Shown: one piece after another, positions 34,677 to 41,474 of the stretch | How the letters are laid out: each line of letters opens with the position of its first letter | How positions within the stretch are numbered: the stretch's first letter is position 1 | Source of the DNA: a virus | DNA length: 64,000 nt | IMG/VR virus record: IMGVR_UViG_3300025010_000004 | Location: 1 to 64,000 of that record | Reading direction: 5' to 3' (one strand) | Made by a program: the position numbers and the translations under genes | The notes under the pieces: generated by a model | The model's input: only the letters and a program-made list of their open reading frames with translations | Told to the model about the DNA's origin: nothing | Databases searched by the model: none

Positions 34677-36032
34677 CTAGAATGCCAGATCTTCAAATTT
34701 ACAAACATCAAACCTTCTCAACAATTTAAACGGTTTAAGGGCCGGCTCGTTAGGTACTGACTGAAAATTCCTAAAAGCTTTGTATGCCACTGTAGACGTT
34801 CCTGCTTCCTTGTCGCCATTTTCCTGTTTGAGGATAAGGCATAGATCGCAGTCCGCAATTATTCCTCCACCCCACCTAATCTTATCTTCTTTTTCGTCTA
34901 ACTGCACTGGTGTTATAATCCTGCAGTCGTTGTTTCTGGCGAACGTTTTAAGGTCTCTACTTCTAGCCAGAAGGTATTCCCATGATGCTAATGTTTTGTC
35001 TCCACCTCCCCTCGGAACTAACGAGATATAGTCTAGTACAAACGTTCGGACATTCTTCATGTCCACCATCATCTGCATGTAAAGGAATAATTTGTCCCAA
35101 GACCCAGGCTTGTCTGGTATAAAGAATCTATTTTTCTTAGGGGCAAAATGATCCCAGAACAAAGGCCACCACTTGTCGGCATCTTCATTCTTAGTCTGCT
35201 CAATGAAATCTTTCATGTTAGGATTAAAATCACACAAATGACGGACTTCGGCCTCTCGCAGGGCTAGCCGCTGTTCATTTGTTAGCATATTACTGGTTAT
35301 TAGCCCAACATTAATTTCACTTTTAGATGCAAGTATCCTCATCTTAACTTCTGTCTGACTCATCTCGTAAGAGATGTAACAAGAAGACCCTTCATAATTT
35401 TCATGCCCGTAGGTTAGAAACTGTAGAGCTAGTAGCGATTTACCAGCTTTACTAGGAGCACCTACTAATGTTAAACTTTTTTCTGCAAAAGGACCATGCA
35501 TATCTAGCGAAGTCAGCCCAGACTTTCTGAAATTGTACTGGACGCTCTTACCAGCAAGGCGGACCATATCACCAGAATCTAGGTTATCTCCAGCCCCATG
35601 TTGGAACATACTTTCGTACATCTCTTTCATAACAGCCACCGCGTTGTCTTCGTCCCGCTTGTCCACTGAGTCTACTAGCTTTCCAGCGCCGTCTAGTATG
35701 CACCTAAACTGATACTGAGTATGTAGTTTTTTAATTAGATCATCCGTGGTGATGCCTGATGTGTCCTTGGCTTTTATGTCTGAAATAAGATCTACGTAGA
35801 ATCTCTGCTTGTCTGGGTTGGCTACCCTGTTTGTAATCTCCATCTTTAGAACGTCCCACCCAGGAAGTTGATAATGGGTAGTAAAATGAGTGCCTATGAT
35901 GGTGTATATGTTCTGAAGCTCTTTGTTTCCGAATAGCTCTGTAGGAACTGCCATCAATAATTCTGGAGATTTCGATTCTACTATTTTTTTCAGTATCAGC
36001 ATCTCTGCTTGTGTATTTACTATTTTTGACAT
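34677..36032 (-). CDS. Replicative DnaB-type helicase
   Basis: A 451-residue hexameric helicase. The N-terminal domain (residues 1-150) is short and helical; the RecA core has Walker A LVGAPSKAGKSLLALQF, Walker B-like FVLDYISLVPRGG, and the H4 motif RIITPVQLDEKED. It unwinds the fork for the family A polymerase. It is the first gene behind the leftward promoter at 36138-36166. Confidence 0.92.
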   Translation of the reverse strand: MSKIVNTQAEMLILKKIVESKSPELLMAVPTELFGNKELQNIYTIIGTHFTTHYQLPGWDVLKMEITNRVANPDKQRFYVDLISDIKAKDTSGITTDDLIKKLHTQYQFRCILDGAGKLVDSVDKRDEDNAVAVMKEMYESMFQHGAGDNLDSGDMVRLAGKSVQYNFRKSGLTSLDMHGPFAEKSLTLVGAPSKAGKSLLALQFLTYGHENYEGSSCYISYEMSQTEVKMRILASKSEINVGLITSNMLTNEQRLALREAEVRHLCDFNPNMKDFIEQTKNEDADKWWPLFWDHFAPKKNRFFIPDKPGSWDKLFLYMQMMVDMKNVRTFVLDYISLVPRGGGDKTLASWEYLLARSRDLKTFARNNDCRIITPVQLDEKEDKIRWGGGIIADCDLCLILKQENGDKEAGTSTVAYKAFRNFQSVPNEPALKPFKLLRRFDVCKFEDLAF

Positions 36033-36137
36033 AGTTGCTCCTTACTGGCGTTTTTATGAGTTGTATATTTGATTGTGGAATAAGTTGTAGTTAATTAACA
36101 GAATGGAGATGCAAGTGAATCATCAAAATGAAGGCGT

Positions 36138-36166
36138 ATTATACCACAGCAATTGATAAATGTCAA
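36138..36166 (-). promoter_or_regulatory. Sigma-70 promoter for the helicase operon
   Basis: On the minus strand TTGACA, 17 bases, TATAAT, perfect boxes, with CTGTGG before -10. It reads leftward through a leader of about 100 bases into the helicase gene. A rightward promoter lies about 85 bases away, back to back. Confidence 0.92.
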
Positions 36167-36248
36167 GCTTTATTTTTAACTTTTTTGTGGTCAATACCAC
36201 TTATTTTCGGGGAATATAAAATTATTTTTCAAAAAGTGAAAATAAAGC

Positions 36249-36277
36249 TTGACAAAATCGCAAAAGTGTGGTATAAT
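36249..36277 (+). promoter_or_regulatory. Sigma-70 promoter of RNA gene 1
   Basis: TTGACA (36249-36254), 17 bases, TATAAT (36272-36277). The spacer ends in AGTGTGG. It faces right, against all nearby protein genes, and its only transcript before the next terminator is the small RNA described next. Confidence 0.92.
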
Positions 36278-36278
36278 A

Positions 36279-36406
36279 CAATCTTCGAGCCAAAGCGAAG
36301 AAGATTGCTAATAGGTTGGTTTTAAGGTTTACTGTTTATAGCCTTTTCTTTTACCTTTACCCTGTGTCTACCCCGCCCGAAGGGCGGGAGGCGTTTTAAT
36401 GAGAAA
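36279..36406 (+). ncRNA. Structured small RNA 1 (related to the RNA at 55344)
   Basis: About 125 bases with no coding frame of note. Stem CAATCTTC / GAAGATTG (36279-36286 with 36300-36307) encloses GAGCC...GCGAA; the second copy keeps the enclosed bases but has a different, still paired stem. The middle GGTTTTAAGGT pairs with ACCTTTACC. The 3' end CTGTGTCTACC, hairpin CCCGCCC-GAA-GGGCGGG (36372-36388), AGGCGTTTTAATGAGA is identical in both copies. Standard promoter spacing would put the first base near 36284, inside the 5' stem, so the exact 5' end needs mapping. Role unknown. Confidence 0.75.
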
Positions 36407-36628
36407 TTTATCAATCTTAGCTTTATTCTCAAGTGTATCTATCAAGTCTTCACGGTCTTCTATAATACTACAAAGGTCGTAATTCTCTTCTTCAAGGTCT
36501 TCTATCTCTTCCCTCAACCTATCATTCTCATTTTCATTAAACTTTGAACGTTCATACTCACAAGTAACGCACATACTTCTAGGGCTTAGCTCATGTACTT
36601 CTCTATCGCATTGGTAGCATCGTTTCAT
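36368..36628 (-). CDS. Zinc-finger coiled-coil protein overlapping RNA gene 1
   Basis: An 86-residue protein: a C-x2-C ... C-x2-C finger at the start (RCYQCDRE, MCVTCEYER), then an acidic coiled coil (RLREEIEDLEEENYDL). The last 12 codons, LIKTPPALRAG and stop, are the complement of the 3' hairpin of the small RNA, so the two transcripts collide or can pair here. Start behind CGAAGGAGG. Confidence 0.65.
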   Translation of the reverse strand: MKRCYQCDREVHELSPRSMCVTCEYERSKFNENENDRLREEIEDLEEENYDLCSIIEDREDLIDTLENKAKIDKFLIKTPPALRAG

Positions 36629-36641
36629 TTTACCTCCTTCG

Positions 36642-36657
36642 GTAGAACATGTTCTAC
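36642..36657. promoter_or_regulatory. Intergenic palindrome, copy 6 (CATG centre)
   Basis: GTAGAACATGTTCTAC. The stop codon TAG of the YqeY-like gene is within it; GAAGGAGG of the next gene follows at once. Confidence 0.85.
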
Positions 36658-37094
36658 CCTGCCAATAGTTCCTTAGTTATTTTAGCGGCAACCGCTCCGT
36701 CGTATAGACCAGCGTAGTTTTCTTTAAGGAACTTCATAACATCTTTAAGTTCCACCTGGCCCTCTCCAGCGTCACGCGTAACTTTTATGTACTTATGCGC
36801 AAGGGCTGTCAACTCATCTGTGCTAAGCTGCTTAGGAAGATATCCATTCAGGATAGCTATCTCAGCTTCCCTAGCATCAATATACGATTTAACGTCAGGT
36901 AGCCTATCAGAATACCTTATGCACTCGTTAGCATTATTTATAAACTTTTTAACTACGGCCACAAATTCGGCGTCTGAGGGGTTTTTATTTACCTTAGTGG
37001 CCTCACCTATTAGCGTGCCTAATAAGTCCTTTCTGAGGCCATCCTTGGCCCTCAGAGCACCTATTCTGTCAGCCCTAACATCGTCTATTAACAT
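36654..37094 (-). CDS. YqeY / GatB-tail domain protein
   Basis: A 146-residue protein with the YqeY pattern: DGLRKDLLGTLIGEATK, NNANECIRYSDRLPD, EIAILNGYLPKQLSTDEL, and the end LKDVMKFLKEN ... DGAVAAKITKELL. The domain is shared with the tRNA-binding tail of GatB amidotransferase, and YqeY proteins are thought to bind tRNA. With the phage GluRS at 60587 this may point to interest in Glu/Gln-tRNA charging, which is inference. Confidence 0.75.
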   Translation of the reverse strand: MLIDDVRADRIGALRAKDGLRKDLLGTLIGEATKVNKNPSDAEFVAVVKKFINNANECIRYSDRLPDVKSYIDAREAEIAILNGYLPKQLSTDELTALAHKYIKVTRDAGEGQVELKDVMKFLKENYAGLYDGAVAAKITKELLAG

Positions 37095-37492
37095 TACGCA
37101 GCCTCCTTAGGAGGCATACAATTGTCGCATAGGCAATATACCCACCCATCTATGTTTTTAATGCAGTCATATTGTAGCTCTCCACACTTTTCGCAGGTGA
37201 TGCTACACTTTCCCTCAAAAGCCCCCAAAGCAGTCTCAACGCCATACCCTACTTTATCGGGGTAGGTTACGTAGCACCTAGCCTGCCCGAACTTTTCCTT
37301 TATCTGGAAAATTTTAATTTCGTGAGGCCCACCGTTATGTGTGCGTTGCCATTCAAGGCTCTTTAGAAAATCTTCTACGTGCCTGGCCCAGCCTACTCCG
37401 CATTCAATTCCGCGCACAGGTTTACCTTCTTTGTCAGTTTCAAAGAGGTGAATATACTTCTGCTCCAATTCATCGTACCAATGTTTTAGCAT
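37094..37492 (-). CDS. Hypothetical Cys-rich protein, 132 aa
   Basis: The core (WARHVEDFLKSLEWQRTHNG, IFQIKEKFGQARCYVTY) is globular. The C-terminus has four Cys pairs (CSITCEKCGE, YDC, YCLCDNC) fit for one or two zinc sites. Similar short proteins occur in many phages without a known role. Coupled to YqeY by overlap. Confidence 0.55.
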   Translation of the reverse strand: MLKHWYDELEQKYIHLFETDKEGKPVRGIECGVGWARHVEDFLKSLEWQRTHNGGPHEIKIFQIKEKFGQARCYVTYPDKVGYGVETALGAFEGKCSITCEKCGELQYDCIKNIDGWVYCLCDNCMPPKEAA

Positions 37493-37698
37493 AGTTGTGC
37501 CTCCACTACTGCCCTAGCGCAGTTAATAGCGTCTTTGTGTCTGCCCAGTCTGCTAAGCTCGCCTTTGCGTATCTGCCGTATTAGCATACGCAGGGTATTC
37601 CTAGCATGGTGCTCATTCATGTCACCGACAGCGATAACCTCCATATCCTTAGTTACCCACAGTTCTTCGTCCTTGTAGTTGTTGTCTCTAATTGGCAT
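37486..37698 (-). CDS. Hypothetical protein, 70 aa
   Basis: Starts behind AAGGAGG. The sequence MPIRDNNYKDEELWVTKDM is followed by a helical basic part (HHARNTLRMLIRQIRKGEL). No family recognised. It overlaps the next gene by 7 bases. Confidence 0.5.
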   Translation of the reverse strand: MPIRDNNYKDEELWVTKDMEVIAVGDMNEHHARNTLRMLIRQIRKGELSRLGRHKDAINCARAVVEAQLC

Positions 37699-37716
37699 TT
37701 TTACCTCCTTGTAGTG

Positions 37717-37950
37717 TTAGCAATTTCCGTCTTCTTTTATTTCGAATTTAACTTTTCTCTGTTCTCCTACGAAGAACCAGTACTCGGTTTGTTCCAGTCT
37801 CCACCTACCAACGGCCTTCTCGACAGACTTGCATCCACAGTTGGGGCAGCAGGCGTATGAATTAGTCCATATAACAGTCCCAAAAGTCCAGTCGCAATTA
37901 GTACACCTATGCCCTATCTCGTAGCGCCCATACTCCACTAGTGTTTTCAT
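37717..37950 (-). CDS. Zinc-ribbon protein, 77 aa
   Basis: RCTNCDW and CCPNCGCK give a four-Cys zinc ribbon; the rest is an aromatic-rich beta segment (EQTEYWFFVGEQRKVKF). The start overlaps the stop of the membrane protein gene by 4 bases. Confidence 0.6.
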   Translation of the reverse strand: MKTLVEYGRYEIGHRCTNCDWTFGTVIWTNSYACCPNCGCKSVEKAVGRWRLEQTEYWFFVGEQRKVKFEIKEDGNC

Positions 37951-38222
37951 TTAGACGTACCTCCCGGATATTTAGTATAGTATATAGCTAGGGCTGTCCA
38001 TGTCCCATTGCCTAGCATTACAGATAGGTTCCCTAAGAATGATAGAGGTTGACACAGCGCAGTGTAGTAGACTATGTTCCATACACCTATTAGTGTGAAG
38101 AATGCTTGTGGACCCCAAGATATACCAGCCACCATTTTATCTCTTCTTAACTTGAACACATTAACCCACACTATAATTCCTGCTATGGCGACTAGTATTG
38201 CGTTTATTGCGTCTACATTCAT
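37947..38222 (-). CDS. Membrane protein, three helices, PnuC/SemiSWEET-sized
   Basis: A 91-residue protein with hydrophobic segments at about 5-22, 38-56 and 62-80 (NAILVAIAGIIVWVNV, QAFFTLIGVWNIVYYTA, LGNLSVMLGNGTWTALAIYY). It has no signal peptide. The size would fit a small transporter half or an inner-membrane effector, for example in exclusion of other phages. Not assigned. Confidence 0.55.
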   Translation of the reverse strand: MNVDAINAILVAIAGIIVWVNVFKLRRDKMVAGISWGPQAFFTLIGVWNIVYYTALCQPLSFLGNLSVMLGNGTWTALAIYYTKYPGGTSK

Positions 38223-39547
38223 TAAGAGCTTACCTCATACTTTAACTTTCTATAGAATTTGTCTCTGTTGTTAGCAAAAATTTCAGCAAGATACCCCTTA
38301 TCCCTGAAATCTATGACCCAAGGTTTCGGCTTACCATCAACTTTTCTAACAACCCTACCAGTTATTTGCTGTGTATCCTTCAAATTGTTGTTAGGTTTAG
38401 TCATTACAACACAATCAGCCGATGGGAAGTCTACCCCTTTGTCCATTTTTTTAGATACAAACACAAAATCAAGCTGGCCAGTTTCAAACAGGTGCTTGAC
38501 TTCTCTATCTCTTTTAGCTGAAGTTGTGCCTACATAGACTATGGTTCTAGCACCACTCCGAGTCATAACAGTGCTTAGTAGTTTTGCTTGGTCTACTTTA
38601 ATACATACTACAATTGTTCTTCGTTTTTCTGCTAAACACTTTTTAAGTACGCCGTATATAACGGCCATTCGTTTCGCAGATTTAGCCAACGACGGTAGTA
38701 TCTTGCTTCCAAAGTCATTAGGAACCTCGGACTCCCAAGCGACTCCTGTATCGACCCACTCAACTGTAGGAATAAGTGCGTTATTATCAACCATTGTAAC
38801 ACATACCGGCGCTATAAGATCTTCCAGGATTCCTGTTGATAGGTTTTTGCTAAAGAAAGTTGCGCTGCACCCTATGCGGTATTTTGTGTCAAGGCGCATC
38901 ATGACTTCTTTGAAGGTGGCTGCTTTAACAACGTGCGCTTCGTCTATCAGAACGCACCCAAACTTAGAACGCATAGCTGCAAGCAGCGCTGGGTTTCGGT
39001 GCAGAAGCTGGAATGTTGTTAAACAAACATCTCCAAACTTGTTTGATTTTGCGTTTAGAATGTCAATTTTTTTGTTGTAGATAAGATTGTAAGCGTCGGC
39101 CCAGTTGGCTGCGATATTGACTTGATCCGTCAAGAGGAGCGTCTTATTTCCAAGCTGCCCAGCTACGTAAGACATTACAACGGTCTTACCAGTGCCACAC
39201 CCCGCGCTCAAGGTTCCTGAGAATCTTTCTCTGACGTGGTTAAGAAGATTGTTGGCAGGTTCTACCTGATAATCTCTGAATTTAAATTCAGGGTTTAAAA
39301 CAAAAGGAGCAGCGATAGGCTCACCGCTACTCCTGCAATCTACTATCGTGCTCCCCAGCAAACTAGCCACTACTTCTAACTTATGCATACTAGGAGGAAG
39401 ATAAGCAACTCCATCTTTGTACACGTAGTTATAAAATACTTCACCTGTTCTTGAGACGTAGGAAAACATGTTAAGTATCACACCCTTAAGTGCTTCGTCG
39501 TCTGGCAGAACTACTTTGGCCGCATTGCGAACCTCAATTATACTCAT
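38222..39547 (-). CDS. Superfamily 2 DEAD/DEAH-type helicase
   Basis: A 441-residue ATP-dependent helicase. Walker A is CGTGKTVVMSY, motif II DEAHVV, motif III CSATFF, and motif VI QITGRVVRKVDGK. The layout is that of the T5 D10 and T4 UvsW group, which process branched DNA. The start overlaps the stop of the gene upstream only loosely (9 bases gap). Likely role: fork remodelling or recombination. Confidence 0.9.
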   Translation of the reverse strand: MSIIEVRNAAKVVLPDDEALKGVILNMFSYVSRTGEVFYNYVYKDGVAYLPPSMHKLEVVASLLGSTIVDCRSSGEPIAAPFVLNPEFKFRDYQVEPANNLLNHVRERFSGTLSAGCGTGKTVVMSYVAGQLGNKTLLLTDQVNIAANWADAYNLIYNKKIDILNAKSNKFGDVCLTTFQLLHRNPALLAAMRSKFGCVLIDEAHVVKAATFKEVMMRLDTKYRIGCSATFFSKNLSTGILEDLIAPVCVTMVDNNALIPTVEWVDTGVAWESEVPNDFGSKILPSLAKSAKRMAVIYGVLKKCLAEKRRTIVVCIKVDQAKLLSTVMTRSGARTIVYVGTTSAKRDREVKHLFETGQLDFVFVSKKMDKGVDFPSADCVVMTKPNNNLKDTQQITGRVVRKVDGKPKPWVIDFRDKGYLAEIFANNRDKFYRKLKYEVSS

Positions 39548-39556
39548 AAAGCTCCT

Positions 39557-39862
39557 TTATAAGATCCCTTCTTCCTTAGTTCTGAGGTAGTCGAATATGG
39601 CCGAAGCAAAAGTCTCAGGGTCTATGTAGTCTTCCAATATAGGCCACAACAGCGGTCCACTAAGGCCGTCGTCGCTGGCTATAAAGTCTTCTTTGATGTG
39701 GCCCCACCAAGGTTGCTTCTTAGCCCATTTAAGAAGCTCACCGTAGTATTCCCAATCGCTCCAGAATCCTATGGACGATGTTACGCTGTAGTTATTAAGT
39801 CTCTGGAATTTTCCTCCCATTTTTTCAATGAGATAGGTTTCTCTTTCCTCTTTAAATTGCAT
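39557..39862 (-). CDS. Hypothetical protein, 101 aa
   Basis: Trp-rich, acidic (FWSDWEYYGELLKWAKKQPWWGH, DDGLSGPLLWPILEDYI). Starts behind AAAGGAGG right after a palindrome. No family recognised. Confidence 0.5.
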   Translation of the reverse strand: MQFKEERETYLIEKMGGKFQRLNNYSVTSSIGFWSDWEYYGELLKWAKKQPWWGHIKEDFIASDDGLSGPLLWPILEDYIDPETFASAIFDYLRTKEEGIL

Positions 39863-39879
39863 ATAGCCTCCTTTGGTGG

Positions 39880-39895
39880 GTAGAACATGTTCTAC
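39880..39895. promoter_or_regulatory. Intergenic palindrome, copy 7 (CATG centre)
   Basis: GTAGAACATGTTCTAC. Contains the TAG stop codon of the phosphatase gene; AAAGGAGG of the next gene lies 7 bases beyond. Confidence 0.85.
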
Positions 39896-40563
39896 CTTCT
39901 TTTGTACCCATCAACCTCGTAGAAGATGGCGTTGGTAACATCGCACATAGTAAACTTACCACCGAACACTCCGGCAGTGTCTAGATTAATCCTGTTTTCG
40001 CGTATTTCTGGGCCATACTCGTTAGCTGAGTGCCCGTGGATTACCTTCTTACCGAAGTCATGAAATGAGTATAAGAATTCTCCTCTTATCCATGTCATAT
40101 CTTCTTCAGTTTGCTCTTCTAAAGGAATGCCAGGACGGAGCCCAGCGTGAACAAATAGGTACTCTTCAGTCTCGTACCTATACGGTAGGTCGTTTAGAAA
40201 TTTGTAGTGCTCTTTAGGGAAGTCCTCTATAAACGGCCTTTTAAGCATGCCTGCATTGTAATCTCCTAGGTAGCTTTTAATTGTTGTGTTACCACCATTG
40301 AACAGAAATATGTGGTGGGACAGTCTTCCTTTCAAATATTCTAGTAATAGGTCTTCGTGGTTTCCCCTCAACACTATAGTTTTTGGGAACAACTCTTGTA
40401 TTTTTATCAGAATATCTATCATCTTTTTACTATCAGGCCCTCTGTCGATGAAGTCTCCTAGGACTATTAGCCTGTCTTCTTTGGTAAGCTTAGCCTTTTG
40501 GAGAAGTTGTATGAATTGGTTGTAACACCCGTGTATGTCCGATACTACTAGTAGTCTCTCCAT
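39892..40563 (-). CDS. Serine/threonine protein phosphatase, lambda-type
   Basis: A 223-residue PPP-family enzyme. Motifs: VVSDIHGCYNQF, VLGDFIDRGPDS, LRGNHEDLLLEY, and late His in VHAGLRPG and VIHGHSAN. The layout equals that of phage lambda NinI and host PrpA/B. It may remove phosphates from host or phage proteins, or act on dinucleoside polyphosphates. Confidence 0.9.
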   Translation of the reverse strand: MERLLVVSDIHGCYNQFIQLLQKAKLTKEDRLIVLGDFIDRGPDSKKMIDILIKIQELFPKTIVLRGNHEDLLLEYLKGRLSHHIFLFNGGNTTIKSYLGDYNAGMLKRPFIEDFPKEHYKFLNDLPYRYETEEYLFVHAGLRPGIPLEEQTEEDMTWIRGEFLYSFHDFGKKVIHGHSANEYGPEIRENRINLDTAGVFGGKFTMCDVTNAIFYEVDGYKRR

Positions 40564-40574
40564 TTTATGCTCCT

Positions 40575-40937
40575 TTAGCTATTTGCATGGTTATATGCAA
40601 TAACTGCTGCTTTTATGTCTTGCCATTGTTTTAGAGTTACTATTGTTGAAGCAGCCTTTGTGCCTTTAAGCTCCGGCTTTTGTAGCACGTAAAAGGTAAA
40701 GGTAGCCCCTAAATAAGATCTTGGATCTATACCATCCATCTGGCTTGTTCCTACCAGTGGGTTATGCGATACCATTCTCACATTCCCGAAACAGAAATCC
40801 TTAGTGTAGCGCAGAGTTCTGGGAGGAGTAGTATCACCAAATTCGTCTTTAAAATGGATCTGCTCTAGCACAGTAACCTTAACCATCTTTCTTTTGTCCT
40901 TGTCTATAAGCTCACCCTTAATCTTGATATGTCTCAT
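40575..40937 (-). CDS. EQTH-family protein, copy 1
   Basis: 120 residues from the ATG behind GAGGAGGATGACG. It has the family plan: N-terminal RHIKIKGEL, central VTVLEQIHFKDEFGD (Gln-Ile-His in place of Gln-Thr-His) and C-terminal WQDIKAAVIAYNH. A middle insert of about 20 residues (GTSQMDGIDPRSYLG) is longer than in most copies. No match to a known domain comes to mind. It overlaps the small acidic gene before it by 20 bases. Confidence 0.8.
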   Translation of the reverse strand: MRHIKIKGELIDKDKRKMVKVTVLEQIHFKDEFGDTTPPRTLRYTKDFCFGNVRMVSHNPLVGTSQMDGIDPRSYLGATFTFYVLQKPELKGTKAASTIVTLKQWQDIKAAVIAYNHANS

Positions 40938-41076
40938 CGTCATCCTCCTCATATAAGTCAGATAGTTCTTCCTCTATTACAGACTTTTCATTTCTACGAT
41001 CATAGTCTTTTATAGAATTCATTCTATGCCCAGGTCTTGGAATAGGCACTCTAATTTGTTTGAAAGGAAGTGCCAT
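40918..41076 (-). CDS. Small acidic-tailed protein, 52 aa
   Basis: ATG in a TAATG overlap with the gene before, behind AAAGGATAA. MALPFKQIRVPIPRPGHRM is followed by a strongly acidic tail (VIEEELSDLYEEDDDETYQD). The tail codes for the binding site and start of the EQTH copy that follows. No family recognised. Confidence 0.55.
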   Translation of the reverse strand: MALPFKQIRVPIPRPGHRMNSIKDYDRRNEKSVIEEELSDLYEEDDDETYQD

Positions 41077-41264
41077 TATTTATCCTTTACGTATTTTGGG
41101 AGACAGTAAACGTCCCTTATCCCATACATATAGTCCAATTTTTGAAACCTATCCCATGTAATCTTAGCGGACTGCTCGCACGCAGCTCTAGTGGTAAACT
41201 CTTGAGTAGTTACACTAGCTCCGCCATATACAGACATAACTATAAAAAGAATCCAAGTTCCCAT
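41076..41264 (-). CDS. Small exported or membrane protein, 62 aa
   Basis: The first 20 residues (MGTWILFIVMSVYGGASVTT) are a signal or anchor; the rest has the pattern EFTTRAACEQSAKITWDRF ... RDVYCLPKYV with two Cys that may pair in the periplasm. Similar short exported proteins are frequent in phages. Function unknown. Confidence 0.6.
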   Translation of the reverse strand: MGTWILFIVMSVYGGASVTTQEFTTRAACEQSAKITWDRFQKLDYMYGIRDVYCLPKYVKDK

Positions 41265-41286
41265 TTAAATATCCTCCTCTATAAGG

Positions 41287-41472
41287 TCACCTACTAGGCG
41301 GCACGTCCTCCACACCTACTAACCACCAGAAATTTTCGTTTGGGTCATATCTTTCAATTAACGCTACTGTTTCTAACCAATAAATAGTATTTTTGAATGT
41401 GCGCGGAAACCATAAAAATTTTATCCGTGTCCGCTCTTCCCAATCCAGCGGTTTCCCTAGGTTAAATCTCAT
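41287..41472 (-). CDS. Hypothetical protein, 61 aa
   Basis: Start chosen at ATG 41472 behind GGGGGTGAAA, 2 bases after the ligase stop. The protein is aromatic-rich (FLWFPRTFKNTIYWLETVAL, NENFWWLVGVEDV). No family recognised. Confidence 0.55.
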   Translation of the reverse strand: MRFNLGKPLDWEERTRIKFLWFPRTFKNTIYWLETVALIERYDPNENFWWLVGVEDVPPSR

Positions 41473-41474
41473 TT

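Noticed and set aside
36128-36325. A rightward 65-codon frame starting MKAYYTTA
   Set aside because: It runs through both back-to-back promoters and the start of the RNA gene, has no ribosome binding site, and its sequence is not protein-like.
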